Notes: generated by a model from the sequence alone, not told the origin. A DNA stretch of 45,724 nt from an uncultured Flavobacteriaceae bacterium (GCA_913020475.1 CAJVZM010000003.1:1-45724); one strand, 5' to 3'. Counted from the first letter of the stretch, positions 34,495-43,066 are shown. Program-made: numbers and translations.

Positions 34495-35518
34495 ACTGAT
34501 GGTCGGAACAGATATTACCGACGATCATTTATATGAACATTGTGCATTTCATGCTGATCCAGGCCAACAGCCTTTGCGTATTGATAAGTTCTTGATGAAT
34601 AGGATCGAAAATGTAACCCGAAATAAAATACAACAAGCCGCAAAATCTGGAGCCATTGAAGTCAATGGTGCTTCAGTAAAGTCCAATTACAAGGTCAAGG
34701 GGGGTGATCATATCAAAGTATTATTTTCCCATCCACCCCATGAAAATTTATTGATCCCTGAAGCTATTGATTTGGATATTCAATATGAAGACGACGATTT
34801 GATTGTTGTCAACAAAAAAGCAGGGATTGTTGTTCATCCTGGATTTGGAAATTACAGTGGAACATTGATCAACGGTTTGTTATATCATTTTGAACAATTA
34901 CCTCTAAATTCAAGTGATAGACCTGGTTTGGTACATCGAATTGACAAAGATACCAGTGGGCTGTTGGTCGTGGCCAAAACCGAATTTTCTATGGCCAATC
35001 TTTCCAAACAATTTCAAGAAAAGACTTCTTCGAGAAAGTATATCGCTTTGGTTTGGGGAGATGTTAAAGAAGATGAAGGAACCATAGAGGGTAATATTGG
35101 CAGGCACCCTCAAAACCGACTACAAATGACTGTTTTCCCTGATACCAGTTCAGGAAAAATGGCTATTACCCACTACAGTGTAATCGAAAGATTGGGCTAT
35201 GTTACTCTTATAGAATGTCGACTCGAAACGGGTAGAACCCATCAAATTCGTACACATTTGAAATACATAGGTCATACTTTGTTCAATGATGCCCGTTATG
35301 GAGGGGATAACATTCTTAAGGGAACTACTTTTACCAAGTACAGACAATTTGTTCAAAATTGCTTTACCCTCTTACCCCGCCAAGCCCTTCACGCAAAAAC
35401 TCTGGGGTTTGAGCACCCCTCCCAAAAAAAATGGATGGATTTTGAGGCTCCTTTACCCCATGATATGGAAACGACTATTGACAAATGGAGGAATTACGCC
35501 CAACATAAGCATATCTGA
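34478..35518 (+). CDS. rluD: RluA/RluD-family 23S rRNA pseudouridine synthase
   Basis: Isomerises uridines in large-subunit rRNA. Order: N-terminal S4 RNA-binding domain (RIDKFLMNRIENVTRNKIQ onward), then the catalytic domain with VVNKKAGIVVHPG, catalytic Asp in LVHRIDKDTSGLL, and LETGRTHQIRTHLKYIGH. The 346-aa length is typical of RluD. The start may be ATG 34478 (overlapping the PASTA gene) or ATG 34499. The exact target site cannot be assigned from sequence alone, so the symbol is tentative. Confidence 0.93.
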   Translation: MGKETKLMVGTDITDDHLYEHCAFHADPGQQPLRIDKFLMNRIENVTRNKIQQAAKSGAIEVNGASVKSNYKVKGGDHIKVLFSHPPHENLLIPEAIDLDIQYEDDDLIVVNKKAGIVVHPGFGNYSGTLINGLLYHFEQLPLNSSDRPGLVHRIDKDTSGLLVVAKTEFSMANLSKQFQEKTSSRKYIALVWGDVKEDEGTIEGNIGRHPQNRLQMTVFPDTSSGKMAITHYSVIERLGYVTLIECRLETGRTHQIRTHLKYIGHTLFNDARYGGDNILKGTTFTKYRQFVQNCFTLLPRQALHAKTLGFEHPSQKKWMDFEAPLPHDMETTIDKWRNYAQHKHI

Positions 35519-35549
35519 TCCTTATATAAGTCCATATAATTCTTTTGAA

Positions 35550-35580
35550 TTGGTTTTCAGGCGAATTCATTATAAATTTG
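35550..35580 (+). promoter_or_regulatory. Promoter of yaaA (full consensus)
   Basis: TTG at 35550-35552, a 20-nt spacer and TAAATTTG at 35573-35580 match the Bacteroidetes consensus without mismatch. Transcription would start near 35586, about 9 nt before ATG 35595, and the leader is A-rich with no Shine-Dalgarno site. Confidence 0.65.
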
Positions 35581-35594
35581 AAAAAAAATTGAAT

Positions 35595-36356
35595 ATGAAA
35601 ATGGTTATTTCCCCAGCAAAATCCCTAAATTTCAAGCCAAATTTGCCTACCGAACAAGATTCAAATCCCTGTTTTCTCGCTGAAGCCAAGCGCATCAACG
35701 AATTGCTAAAAGAGAAAAAACCGAGTGAGTTATCACAATTGATGAAAATTTCTGAAAAACTTGGAAATCTGAATTGGGAAAGAAATCAAAATTTCAAAAC
35801 TCCTTTTAATAAGGACAATTCCCGGCCCGCAGTTTACACTTTTGATGGAGATGTTTATTTTGGATTAGATGTTTATTCCCTTCCAATGGAAAAAATAAAG
35901 ACACTTCAAGAAAGCCTCCGCATACTATCAGGCCTCTATGGTATTTTAAAACCATTGGATTTGATTCAACCCTATCGACTGGAGATGGGAACTAAATTCC
36001 CTGTCGGTAAAAACAAAAATCTATATGACTTTTGGAAGCAAAAAATAACCACCTTCCTTAATGATGAATTAGAGGAAAATGAATTGTTTGTGAATTTGGC
36101 CAGCAACGAATACTTTTCTGCCATAGATGCCAAAATAATCCATACAAGGGTAATGACGCCTAAGTTTATGGATTTCAAAAATGGTACCCTAAAAATGATT
36201 TCTTTTTATGCTAAGAGAGCCAGAGGGATGATGGTGCGCTATTTAATTGATCAAGAAAACCCTTCAGCCGATTCACTTCTGAAATTTGATTATGGTGGAT
36301 ATGCCTACAGTGAGAAACATACCGAATCTCCTTTAGCGCCAATATTTATTAGATAA
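35595..36356 (+). CDS. yaaA: YaaA family peroxide stress protein
   Basis: DUF328/UPF0246 protein that lowers free iron and limits oxidative damage in E. coli. ATG 35595 (MKMVISPAKSLNF) gives 253 aa, the normal size; the open frame extends far upstream into rluD but only this start follows the promoter. Diagnostic parts are SPAKSLNF, FDGDVYFGLD, LSGLYGILKPLDLIQPYRLEMG, NLASNEYFSAID and FYAKRARGMMVRY. It ends 1 nt before the stop of the convergent peptidase. Confidence 0.94.
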   Translation: MKMVISPAKSLNFKPNLPTEQDSNPCFLAEAKRINELLKEKKPSELSQLMKISEKLGNLNWERNQNFKTPFNKDNSRPAVYTFDGDVYFGLDVYSLPMEKIKTLQESLRILSGLYGILKPLDLIQPYRLEMGTKFPVGKNKNLYDFWKQKITTFLNDELEENELFVNLASNEYFSAIDAKIIHTRVMTPKFMDFKNGTLKMISFYAKRARGMMVRYLIDQENPSADSLLKFDYGGYAYSEKHTESPLAPIFIR

Positions 36357-36357
36357 G

Positions 36358-37077
36358 TCAGAGCAAAGAGGGGTTGATACCCAGAACATGGCTTTTTATG
36401 TATGATTCCAAAAATCCATGATCCAACACGGCTCCACCCATCAGGTCAGTGGTGAAGATCAATTCTTTGTGGTCAAGATCGAGATACTGTCTTAACATCG
36501 GTATTGATATGGGAGCATAGCTATAATGCCAAGGTTCATATTTAAAACCACTTCTTTTCTCGTCTTTAGTGTAGGGCAATTGAAAATCATAATCTTGGGC
36601 ATGGATTTCCATCCATTCTCTCAGAGTATTGTAGGGTCCATTGCCGTGAAATTTTTGAGCAAGTAAAAAATCACCCTCCTGCGCTGGCCCAGCGTCAATG
36701 ATGTCAATATCTGTGCCCCAATGATGGCGTGAGGTGCCGGGAAGTGTGGAGTATTCAATGATTTTTGCCACTGCATCTAGATCACTCATACCATGACTTT
36801 TAAACATTGAAAATTTCCTATTCCAAATACTTTTTTGTTTTTCAAAGGAGCGGTAAGAGGAAACCATTTTAATTACAATACCTTGCTTTTGAGCTGCTGC
36901 AGACATTTCCTGAAAGGCTTTATCGGCCTCAGCAAGTAAAGCGTAATTTTTTCCTACAAGCTTTGGACTTCCCTTACCAATAAGTAATTTTGGGTCGGTT
37001 TTCATACTATTATCAGTTTCAAAAAGGCTCATACCCAATATGGCTAAGCCCGTATGGAAAAATTCTAGTCGATTCAT
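36358..37077 (-). CDS. VanY-like D-alanyl-D-alanine carboxypeptidase (peptidase M15B)
   Basis: Zinc peptidase that trims peptidoglycan stem peptides. The start is ATG 37077 (MNRLEFFHTGLAILG); a TTG two codons earlier is in frame. The 239-aa protein shows the M15 zinc motif SRHHWGTDIDI (SxHxxGxAxD with Thr in place of Ala), the third ligand in EPWHYSY, and VSSYRSFEKQ upstream. The N-terminus is only weakly hydrophobic, so export is uncertain. The 179-nt region to the next gene shows no clear promoter on this strand. Confidence 0.88.
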   Translation of the reverse strand: MNRLEFFHTGLAILGMSLFETDNSMKTDPKLLIGKGSPKLVGKNYALLAEADKAFQEMSAAAQKQGIVIKMVSSYRSFEKQKSIWNRKFSMFKSHGMSDLDAVAKIIEYSTLPGTSRHHWGTDIDIIDAGPAQEGDFLLAQKFHGNGPYNTLREWMEIHAQDYDFQLPYTKDEKRSGFKYEPWHYSYAPISIPMLRQYLDLDHKELIFTTDLMGGAVLDHGFLESYIKSHVLGINPSLL

Positions 37078-37256
37078 AATCAATAAACTATAGATCTTTT
37101 AGGGTTCTATTGCTGAATGGTAAATTTAAATTTTTAGCCCCAGAACCAATCTAAATTTACATCATTTTATTGGAGTCCAAAAAATGTGTATCCATTGACA
37201 CCTATTTTAACGCTATTTTTAAGCTTTTGAATTGATTAGCTTATTATCTTTAAAGG

Positions 37257-37985
37257 ATGAAAAAAATATACTTACTTTTTTTTTTAATACCCATAATAGT
37301 TTTGGGTCAACAGAGAAAACTGATCAAGGGACAGTTGATTTATCGAAACCGCAATGTAGTAGCCGCTAATGTGATTAACAATACCGCCCAACTCAATACC
37401 ATTACTGATGGTGAGGGTGGATTTGAGATTGCGGTAGCTTTGGGGGATGATGTAGTTTTCTCTTCTGTCCAATACCTTATCAGAACTGTGAAAATAACCC
37501 CTGAAATTTTAAAAAAAAACAGATTGATAATCACAGTAAATGAAAAAATAAATGCACTTGAGGAGGTGGTGGTTACTCCAGAAAACACCGAAAAGTTTCT
37601 TGACCTCAAGGAGGAAGAATTTAAAGGGTATGACTACAACAGAGACAAATCCACAGAATTGGAAAATACCATCGTCACTCAAGGACAACTAAGAAATGGC
37701 CTTAACATCATTAACATAGCAAAATTGATCGCAAAAGTGGTCAGCAAGAAAACTGAGGAGGAAAAACTAAAAATAAAACCCAGTGAAATTCTGACTTATG
37801 TTTTTAACGATGAATTTTTCATTAATGATCTCGCCTTGAGAAATGACGAAGTCATTGGTTTTTTGGAGTATATTGATGAAAATCTTCCATCTCAAAGGTT
37901 ACTTAAAACAGGTCAGCAATTTCAATTAATTGACTATTTGATTTCTGAAAGCCAGATTTATCGTAATAAATTAAACACCAAATGA
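37257..37985 (+). CDS. Secreted carboxypeptidase-regulatory-like (CarboxypepD_reg) protein
   Basis: A 242-aa protein with a signal peptide (KKIYLLFFLIPIIVLGQQ) and an N-terminal CarboxypepD_reg-like beta domain (IKGQLIYRNRNVVAANVINN with TITDGEGGFEIAV and DDVVFSSVQY), the module found at the front of TonB-dependent receptors, here without any barrel. The C-terminal half (about 120-242) is mostly helical and of unknown function. It overlaps the next gene by 4 nt (ATGA). A near-consensus -7 element TATCTTTA (37245-37252) lies only 4 nt before the ATG, which would imply an almost leaderless message. Confidence 0.8.
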   Translation: MKKIYLLFFLIPIIVLGQQRKLIKGQLIYRNRNVVAANVINNTAQLNTITDGEGGFEIAVALGDDVVFSSVQYLIRTVKITPEILKKNRLIITVNEKINALEEVVVTPENTEKFLDLKEEEFKGYDYNRDKSTELENTIVTQGQLRNGLNIINIAKLIAKVVSKKTEEEKLKIKPSEILTYVFNDEFFINDLALRNDEVIGFLEYIDENLPSQRLLKTGQQFQLIDYLISESQIYRNKLNTK

Positions 37986-38494
37986 ACCACTTATTTTTAG
38001 GATTTTTCTTGGGGATAATGGGAGCTCTGTCTAGCCATAACTTTTACGTTTCTACGACTTCGATAAAATTTGTTCCAGAGGAAAAAACATTTCAAATAAC
38101 TGCTCAAGTCTTTCTGGACGATTTTGAAGCAGCTCTTCAGCATCAGGGAAATGAAAGTGTTAAGTTGGCTCCTAATATTTCTCAAAAGAAAATTGACAGT
38201 CTAGTGGAGGATTACTTTAAAAAAAATATTGTTTTTAAGACAGATGGGGAGGTAATTGATTTTGATTTTTTGGGTAAGGTCTATAAAAATGATCTTATGT
38301 TAGCTTATATGGAGTTGAAAAGGGTTCCAACAAATTCAGAATTGAGTCTGAAAAATACCATGCTCTTCAATTTATTGCCAGATCAAAAAAATATTATTCA
38401 TCTAAAAGTCGGGTCCAAAAGAAAAAGTTTTTTGGCAGTTTACTCAAAATCCAAGTTTGAACTCCCATCAGATTTTTTTGTTATACAGAATTAA
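37982..38494 (+). CDS. DUF6702 family envelope protein
   Basis: A 170-aa protein with a short hydrophobic N-terminus (LFLGFFLGIMGALS) that can serve as a signal peptide, followed by HNFYVSTTSIKFVPEEKTFQITAQVFLDDFEAAL, the hallmark as I remember it of a family named DUF6702. This family commonly lies next to M1 peptidases in flavobacteria, as here. The rest is beta-rich. No catalytic motif is visible. It is translationally coupled to the preceding gene; 50 nt separate it from the peptidase. Confidence 0.78.
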   Translation: MNHLFLGFFLGIMGALSSHNFYVSTTSIKFVPEEKTFQITAQVFLDDFEAALQHQGNESVKLAPNISQKKIDSLVEDYFKKNIVFKTDGEVIDFDFLGKVYKNDLMLAYMELKRVPTNSELSLKNTMLFNLLPDQKNIIHLKVGSKRKSFLAVYSKSKFELPSDFFVIQN

Positions 38495-38544
38495 CAGATT
38501 TTTTATTAATTGCATTTGATTTCCAAGTTTAAACCATTAATACT

Positions 38545-40866
38545 ATGATCACTAAAAAGCTTAATATTTTATTCTTTTCATTTTTATTTTTACAGCTTCC
38601 TGCCAATGCACAATTGGTTGACGATACAAAAGCTCTAATAGGCCATACCAACAATAATAAATTTAAACAACTGAAGGAAGAGTTGGCTACACCAAATAAT
38701 TATAGGACTGCTTCTGGGGCTCCAGGTAAAGATTATTATCAACAACAGGTTGACTATATAATGGATATAGAATTGGATGACAAGAATAAAAGGATTTACG
38801 GAGAGGAAGAAATTACCTACACTAACAATTCCCCGGATGAACTTCCCTACCTCTGGTTACAACTCGATCAGAATATAAGGAAAAAGAACGCTCCAGCACT
38901 ATTAAAAAACACAGAAGGTGAGGGGGCAATGAATAATATAAATGATCTTATTGTTGAAAGTGAGGTCAACCGTTTTGCGACCAAATACCTCAAAGAAAAA
39001 TTTGATGGAGGCTTTAATATTTCCTTCATCAAAGATGAAATGGGAAATCCCTTAGAGTACACGATTAATATGACTATGATGCGGGTTGATTTACCCCAGC
39101 CTTTGAAAAGTGGAGAACAATTTAAGTTTTCAATAAAATGGTGGTATAACATCAATAATCATGTAGAAAATAGAGCCCGATCAGGATATGAGTATTTCCC
39201 AGAAGATGATAATCGCCTTTATGTAATTGCTCAATTTTTTCCGCGGCTGGCCGTTTATAATGAGGTGGAGGGGTGGCAAAATCATCAATTCTGGGGCAAT
39301 GGGGAGTTTGCTCTAAACTTTGGTAATTATGAAGTCAATATTACTGTTCCAGCAGATCATATATTAGATGCTACTGGAGTACTTCAAAATCCAAAAGAGG
39401 TTCTTTCAAGAGAGCAATACAAGAGATATAAAGCTGCCCAAACCGAAACCGAAAAGCCAGTTTTTATTGTAAATAAGATTGAGGCAAAAGAGAATGAAAA
39501 AGGTTTTTCTGAAAAGAAAAAAACCTGGAAATTTAAAGCCTCTAAGGTTAGAGATTTTGGCTTTGCTAGTTCTCGAAAATTTATTTGGGAAATGATGGCT
39601 GTTCCCATAGGAGGTAAAAATATAATGGCAGTTTCTATGTATCCCAAGGAGGGCAATCCACTATGGGAGGAGTTTTCTACCAAAGCAGTTATTCAAGCTT
39701 TAAAAACCTATTCAAAATACACCTTTGATTATCCCTATCCCAAGGCTGTTTCCGTTCATTCTAAAAATCAGGGGATGGAGTACCCAATGATTTGTTGGAA
39801 TCCTGGGAGACCTGATTTGGATGGGAGTTATTCCTTATCAGTTAAATACAGGATGATCTATGTTATTATCCATGAAATAGGACATAATTTTTTCCCTATG
39901 ATTGTCAACTCAGATGAGCGGCAGTGGGGATGGATGGATGAAGGAATCAATTCATTTGTACAATATTTGGCCGAACAAGAATTTGGAAAAAAATATCCTT
40001 ATTTAATCGATGGTTTTCCGTCGTTCCCGTCCAGTAGTGGAAAACCCTCACAAATTGTTAGATATATGAGTGGAGATCAAAGTATAATTGCTCCCGTTAT
40101 GTCTAACCCTGAGAATGTATACCAATTAGGACCCAATGCATACGATAAGCCAGCCACAGCTCTCAATATATTGAGAGAAACTGTAATGGGCCCTGAATTA
40201 TTTGACTTTGCTTTTAAAACATACGCTCAAAGGTGGATGTTCAAACATCCTACACCAGAGGATTTTTTTAGAACTATGGAAGACGCATCCTCAGTAGATT
40301 TAGATTGGTTTTGGAGGGGTTGGTTCTACACAACTGACTATGTGGATATTGGAGTTGAGGGAGTAAAAAAACTTGAATTTACCAATCAACCTTATGGAAA
40401 GGCCAAAGAGATATTAGAAGATTTTCCTTCTATACTTGACCGTTATGATTTGGTATATCTCACAGAATTAACAACTGATGACAGTAAAAATAGTTCAGGA
40501 GCATCCCATTCCGAAGTTGTCAATAAATTCATTCAATTACAAAATGGTGTCAACAAGGACAATAAAATAGATCTACCTAAAAATATTTATCAAATCACCT
40601 TTAATAAACCTGGAGGTTTGGTTATGCCGGTTTTGGTAGATTATCACTTTTCAGATGGCGGTGTACAGCAAGTAACTTATCCCGCGGAAGTTTGGAGAAA
40701 AAATGATGATAAAATCAGTAAAATTTTTACTACCAACAAAGAGTTAGTCAGGGTAGAAGTTGATCCAAATGAGATGACTGCTGATATTAATAGAGAAAAC
40801 AATTCTTGGCCAAAGAATCAAACCCTATCTGATTTTGAAAAATTCAAGAAAAGTTTAGAAAAATGA
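38545..40866 (+). CDS. M1 family metallopeptidase (aminopeptidase N-like)
   Basis: A 773-aa exported zinc peptidase. A signal peptide covers residues 1-23 (ending PANAQ). The catalytic centre is complete: HEIGH at 443-447, 18 residues, then Glu466 in WMDEGINS, the HEXXH-x18-E pattern of gluzincins. The exopeptidase GxMEN motif is represented by QGMEYPM, so the substrate N-terminus contact is altered from N to Y; an aminopeptidase role is likely but not certain. No T9SS C-terminal sorting domain is present, so it is probably periplasmic. It follows the DUF6702 gene. Confidence 0.9.
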   Translation: MITKKLNILFFSFLFLQLPANAQLVDDTKALIGHTNNNKFKQLKEELATPNNYRTASGAPGKDYYQQQVDYIMDIELDDKNKRIYGEEEITYTNNSPDELPYLWLQLDQNIRKKNAPALLKNTEGEGAMNNINDLIVESEVNRFATKYLKEKFDGGFNISFIKDEMGNPLEYTINMTMMRVDLPQPLKSGEQFKFSIKWWYNINNHVENRARSGYEYFPEDDNRLYVIAQFFPRLAVYNEVEGWQNHQFWGNGEFALNFGNYEVNITVPADHILDATGVLQNPKEVLSREQYKRYKAAQTETEKPVFIVNKIEAKENEKGFSEKKKTWKFKASKVRDFGFASSRKFIWEMMAVPIGGKNIMAVSMYPKEGNPLWEEFSTKAVIQALKTYSKYTFDYPYPKAVSVHSKNQGMEYPMICWNPGRPDLDGSYSLSVKYRMIYVIIHEIGHNFFPMIVNSDERQWGWMDEGINSFVQYLAEQEFGKKYPYLIDGFPSFPSSSGKPSQIVRYMSGDQSIIAPVMSNPENVYQLGPNAYDKPATALNILRETVMGPELFDFAFKTYAQRWMFKHPTPEDFFRTMEDASSVDLDWFWRGWFYTTDYVDIGVEGVKKLEFTNQPYGKAKEILEDFPSILDRYDLVYLTELTTDDSKNSSGASHSEVVNKFIQLQNGVNKDNKIDLPKNIYQITFNKPGGLVMPVLVDYHFSDGGVQQVTYPAEVWRKNDDKISKIFTTNKELVRVEVDPNEMTADINRENNSWPKNQTLSDFEKFKKSLEK

Positions 40867-40910
40867 TTGTGAATTAGTTGACTAACTACCGATTTAAATA
40901 TTTGGATTTT

Positions 40911-40918
40911 TATCTTTG
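40911..40918 (+). promoter_or_regulatory. -7 element of the tatA promoter
   Basis: TATCTTTG is a perfect TAnnTTTG match. Its last three bases are the TTG at which a longer frame could begin (40916), so translation must start at ATG 40934, about 10 nt after the predicted transcription start. Confidence 0.5.
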
Positions 40919-40933
40919 TACAAATTCGTTTTA

Positions 40934-41206
40934 ATGAGTCTCTTCATAAGTGGAGCTGAAATAGTTTTTATTTTTTTTATCGTGCTTCTTATTTTCGGAG
41001 CCGATAGGATTCCTTCTATTGCCAAATCACTCGCCAAAGGCGTAAATCAAGTTAGGAATGCTACCAACGAAATTAAATCAGAAATTCAAAAATCTGTTGA
41101 TACCAAAAATCCTGTGGGTGGCATGGGAAAAGAATTTAAAAACCAAGTGGATAAGGTCAAGGAAGATTTTGATGATTTGACCGATTCGATCAAAAGAGAC
41201 CTCTAG
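40934..41206 (+). CDS. tatA: Twin-arginine translocase subunit TatA/TatE
   Basis: Forms the pore of the Tat export pathway for folded proteins. From ATG 40934 (MSLFISGAEIVFIFF) the product is 90 aa. It has one N-terminal membrane helix (about 6-22), the hinge FGADRIPSIAKSLAKG and an amphipathic helix, followed by a charged tail. TatC is not in the window. Its TAG stop interlocks with the stop of the convergent O-methyltransferase (ctag, 41203-41206). Confidence 0.93.
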   Translation: MSLFISGAEIVFIFFIVLLIFGADRIPSIAKSLAKGVNQVRNATNEIKSEIQKSVDTKNPVGGMGKEFKNQVDKVKEDFDDLTDSIKRDL

Positions 41207-41847
41207 ATTTTTCGACAAATCATCAGGCCATCTCTGATGGGGAGTAACAAAGTTTCTACTGCTTTATCAGCATTTACTTTATCATTAAAATTTTTTAATC
41301 CCAAAGTTTCGCTGTCCTTATCGGGGAGATTAGAATGGAGTACTTTTCCACTCCAGAGAACATTGTCCACAATGATAATTCCTCCCTTAACTAATTTTGG
41401 TAGGATCAGATCAAAATAGATACAATAGTTGGACTTATCGGCATCAATAAAGACCAAGTCAAAATTGAAATCAAGTTCTGGAATGATTTTTTTTGCGTCA
41501 CCGTGGTGGCCGAAGATTTGTTTTTTGAAATCACTCTTGTCAAAATATTTTCTTTGAAAATCAAGTAGTTCTTCATTAATTTCAATGGTGTGGATGGCTC
41601 CATTTTTTTTTAGACCTTCGGCCAAACAAAGCGTAGCGTAGCCAGTAAAAGTCCCTACCTCCAGTATTTTTTCAGGTTGAATCAATTGGGAGATCAAACT
41701 CAAAAATCTGCCTTGTAAATGACCACTGATCATTCTTGGCTTCAATACTTTCTGATGGGTTTCTTTTTGGAGCTCTTTAAGCAATTTCGATTCCTCTTGG
41801 GAGTGGTCCTCCGCATATTTCATGATGTTATCATTTATAAAATCCAT
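41203..41847 (-). CDS. O-methyltransferase, caffeoyl-CoA-type family
   Basis: A 214-aa SAM-dependent O-methyltransferase. Seen: KILEVGTFTGYATLCLAEG (SAM motif I), the acidic end of the second strand in HTIEINEE, GDAKKIIPEL, the metal-binding FDLVFIDADKSNY and GGIIIVDNVLWSGKV with the further Asp-Asn ligands. This pattern needs a divalent cation. The natural substrate is probably a catechol-like compound but is unknown. It is 8 nt downstream of the flavin reductase in one unit. Confidence 0.92.
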   Translation of the reverse strand: MDFINDNIMKYAEDHSQEESKLLKELQKETHQKVLKPRMISGHLQGRFLSLISQLIQPEKILEVGTFTGYATLCLAEGLKKNGAIHTIEINEELLDFQRKYFDKSDFKKQIFGHHGDAKKIIPELDFNFDLVFIDADKSNYCIYFDLILPKLVKGGIIIVDNVLWSGKVLHSNLPDKDSETLGLKNFNDKVNADKAVETLLLPIRDGLMICRKI

Positions 41848-41855
41848 CGAAGGCT

Positions 41856-42488
41856 TCAGGGTTTTTTAATGATATCATTGGGTCTTGCATATTCCAGCCT
41901 TTTTTGTAATTGAGGCAGTGCATATCCGTCAAGGCCATTGATGGCTACAACTTCACCAGATTCTAATTTGACCCAACCGTCTGCTTGAAGAAGTTGATCC
42001 TCAACAAAAACATGTTCTATGGCAGCTATGATTAACACACATCCGTTTTCTTTGATTTCGTATTCATTTAGATACCGACATCCCAAACAAATAGGGGAAC
42101 CTTTTACAAATGGAGCATGCCAATCCAATCTGTATTCTGATTCCAACTGAGTTTGATCAAATTCAGAAATATTTTCATCGTATTTAGCACTGGTGTGGTG
42201 GGCTTGGTCAATTTGACCCAATGAGACGTGGTTTACTGTAAAGAAATAGTTTTCTTTGATATTTTTGTAGGTGTCGCGAGGAACAGTATTTGGACGCAAG
42301 GTAAAGTGAAGCAAAGGAGGATTGCTTCCTAGGTGAGTGATGGAACTAAAAATGGCGACATTTTCCTCGCCAGAGTTTGATTTTGTTCCGATCATATTGG
42401 CAGACTTGTAGCCCGTAATGCTATTGATTAGGTTGAGACGATAAAGTTTTGAGAGTCCTTGGATGTCATCAGTGTTGAAATGCTGCAT
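41856..42488 (-). CDS. Flavin reductase family protein (FMN-binding split barrel)
   Basis: A 210-aa protein of the flavin reductase-like split-barrel fold. It shows SITGYKSANMIGTKSNSGEENVAIFSS with the small-residue FMN contacts, PPLLHFTLRPNTVPRDTYKNI, FTVNHVSLG and GSPICLGCRYLNEYEIKENG. Might supply reduced flavin to a partner oxygenase or reduce flavin itself; no partner is next to it except the O-methyltransferase. It starts 9 nt after the stop of a small membrane protein gene. Confidence 0.88.
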   Translation of the reverse strand: MQHFNTDDIQGLSKLYRLNLINSITGYKSANMIGTKSNSGEENVAIFSSITHLGSNPPLLHFTLRPNTVPRDTYKNIKENYFFTVNHVSLGQIDQAHHTSAKYDENISEFDQTQLESEYRLDWHAPFVKGSPICLGCRYLNEYEIKENGCVLIIAAIEHVFVEDQLLQADGWVKLESGEVVAINGLDGYALPQLQKRLEYARPNDIIKKP

Positions 42489-42497
42489 TATTACTAT

Positions 42498-42707
42498 TTA
42501 GGAATTGGATTGTTTATCATAGTAAAGGATGGCGACTAATAAACCAATTACAATGATTACCAAGCCTGCAATAAACAGGTAATGGTCTGAAATAGCATTG
42601 GTTGATAAAAAACCTTCTTGGGTTACTTTCTGATCGATGAATCGAATAATAATACCCAATGGAATTAACAGTAGTAAAAATTTAAATTTCTTTATTTTTT
42701 CTTTCAC
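42498..42707 (-). CDS. Small two-helix membrane protein
   Basis: A 69-aa hypothetical protein starting at GTG 42707, with a basic N-terminus (KEKIKKFK), a first helix (about 9-24), a short loop and a second helix (about 45-63) ending in charged residues. I do not recognise the family. It is 9 nt upstream of the flavin reductase on the same strand, so a shared transcript is likely. No promoter stands out in the 80-nt region upstream. Confidence 0.7.
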   Translation of the reverse strand: MKEKIKKFKFLLLLIPLGIIIRFIDQKVTQEGFLSTNAISDHYLFIAGLVIIVIGLLVAILYYDKQSNS

Positions 42708-42787
42708 GTGTTTATTTTAATCATATTAGTTCAAAAGTCAATTTGGGGGACTAGGATAATCTAAAATATAAAAACCGAATAACTAAT

Positions 42788-43066
42788 TCATGTAGATTTC
42801 AAAGAATCCTTTTTTATTTGATGATTATCGAATTTAAAAGATTTTATGCACTTAAGGTGAGCATTCTCAAAATCTTTGAATTTATCAATGCAATTCTTTA
42901 CTGATGGCATTTTATTTTTATTAATAATAAAAGTATCATTACTCAGAATTTCAGTGCATAAACAAGAGTCTAGTTCTTTAATTACATCTTCGGATAGAAT
43001 TATAAAAAAGAGTAAGATAGAGGAGAGTATGGTAGTTAGGGCTAAAATTTTATTTTTTATTTTCAT
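42788..43066 (-). CDS. Small Cys-containing exported or anchored protein, unknown
   Basis: A 92-aa hypothetical protein. The N-terminus (MKIKNKILALTTILSSILLFFIILS) is a signal peptide or anchor. The outside part has four Cys: a CxC pair at 35/37, Cys59 and Cys73, suggesting two disulfides or a metal site. Lys-rich C-terminus. No family recognised. The -7 element upstream (minus strand TACATTTA, 43080-43087) is one mismatch from consensus. It marks the beginning of the AT-rich accessory end of the window. Confidence 0.6.
   Translation of the reverse strand: MKIKNKILALTTILSSILLFFIILSEDVIKELDSCLCTEILSNDTFIINKNKMPSVKNCIDKFKDFENAHLKCIKSFKFDNHQIKKDSLKST

Noticed and set aside
37103-37147. GGTTCT/AGAACC inverted repeat in the 179-nt gap before the CarboxypepD_reg gene
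   Set aside because: Six base pairs with a 33-nt loop; not distinguishable from chance.
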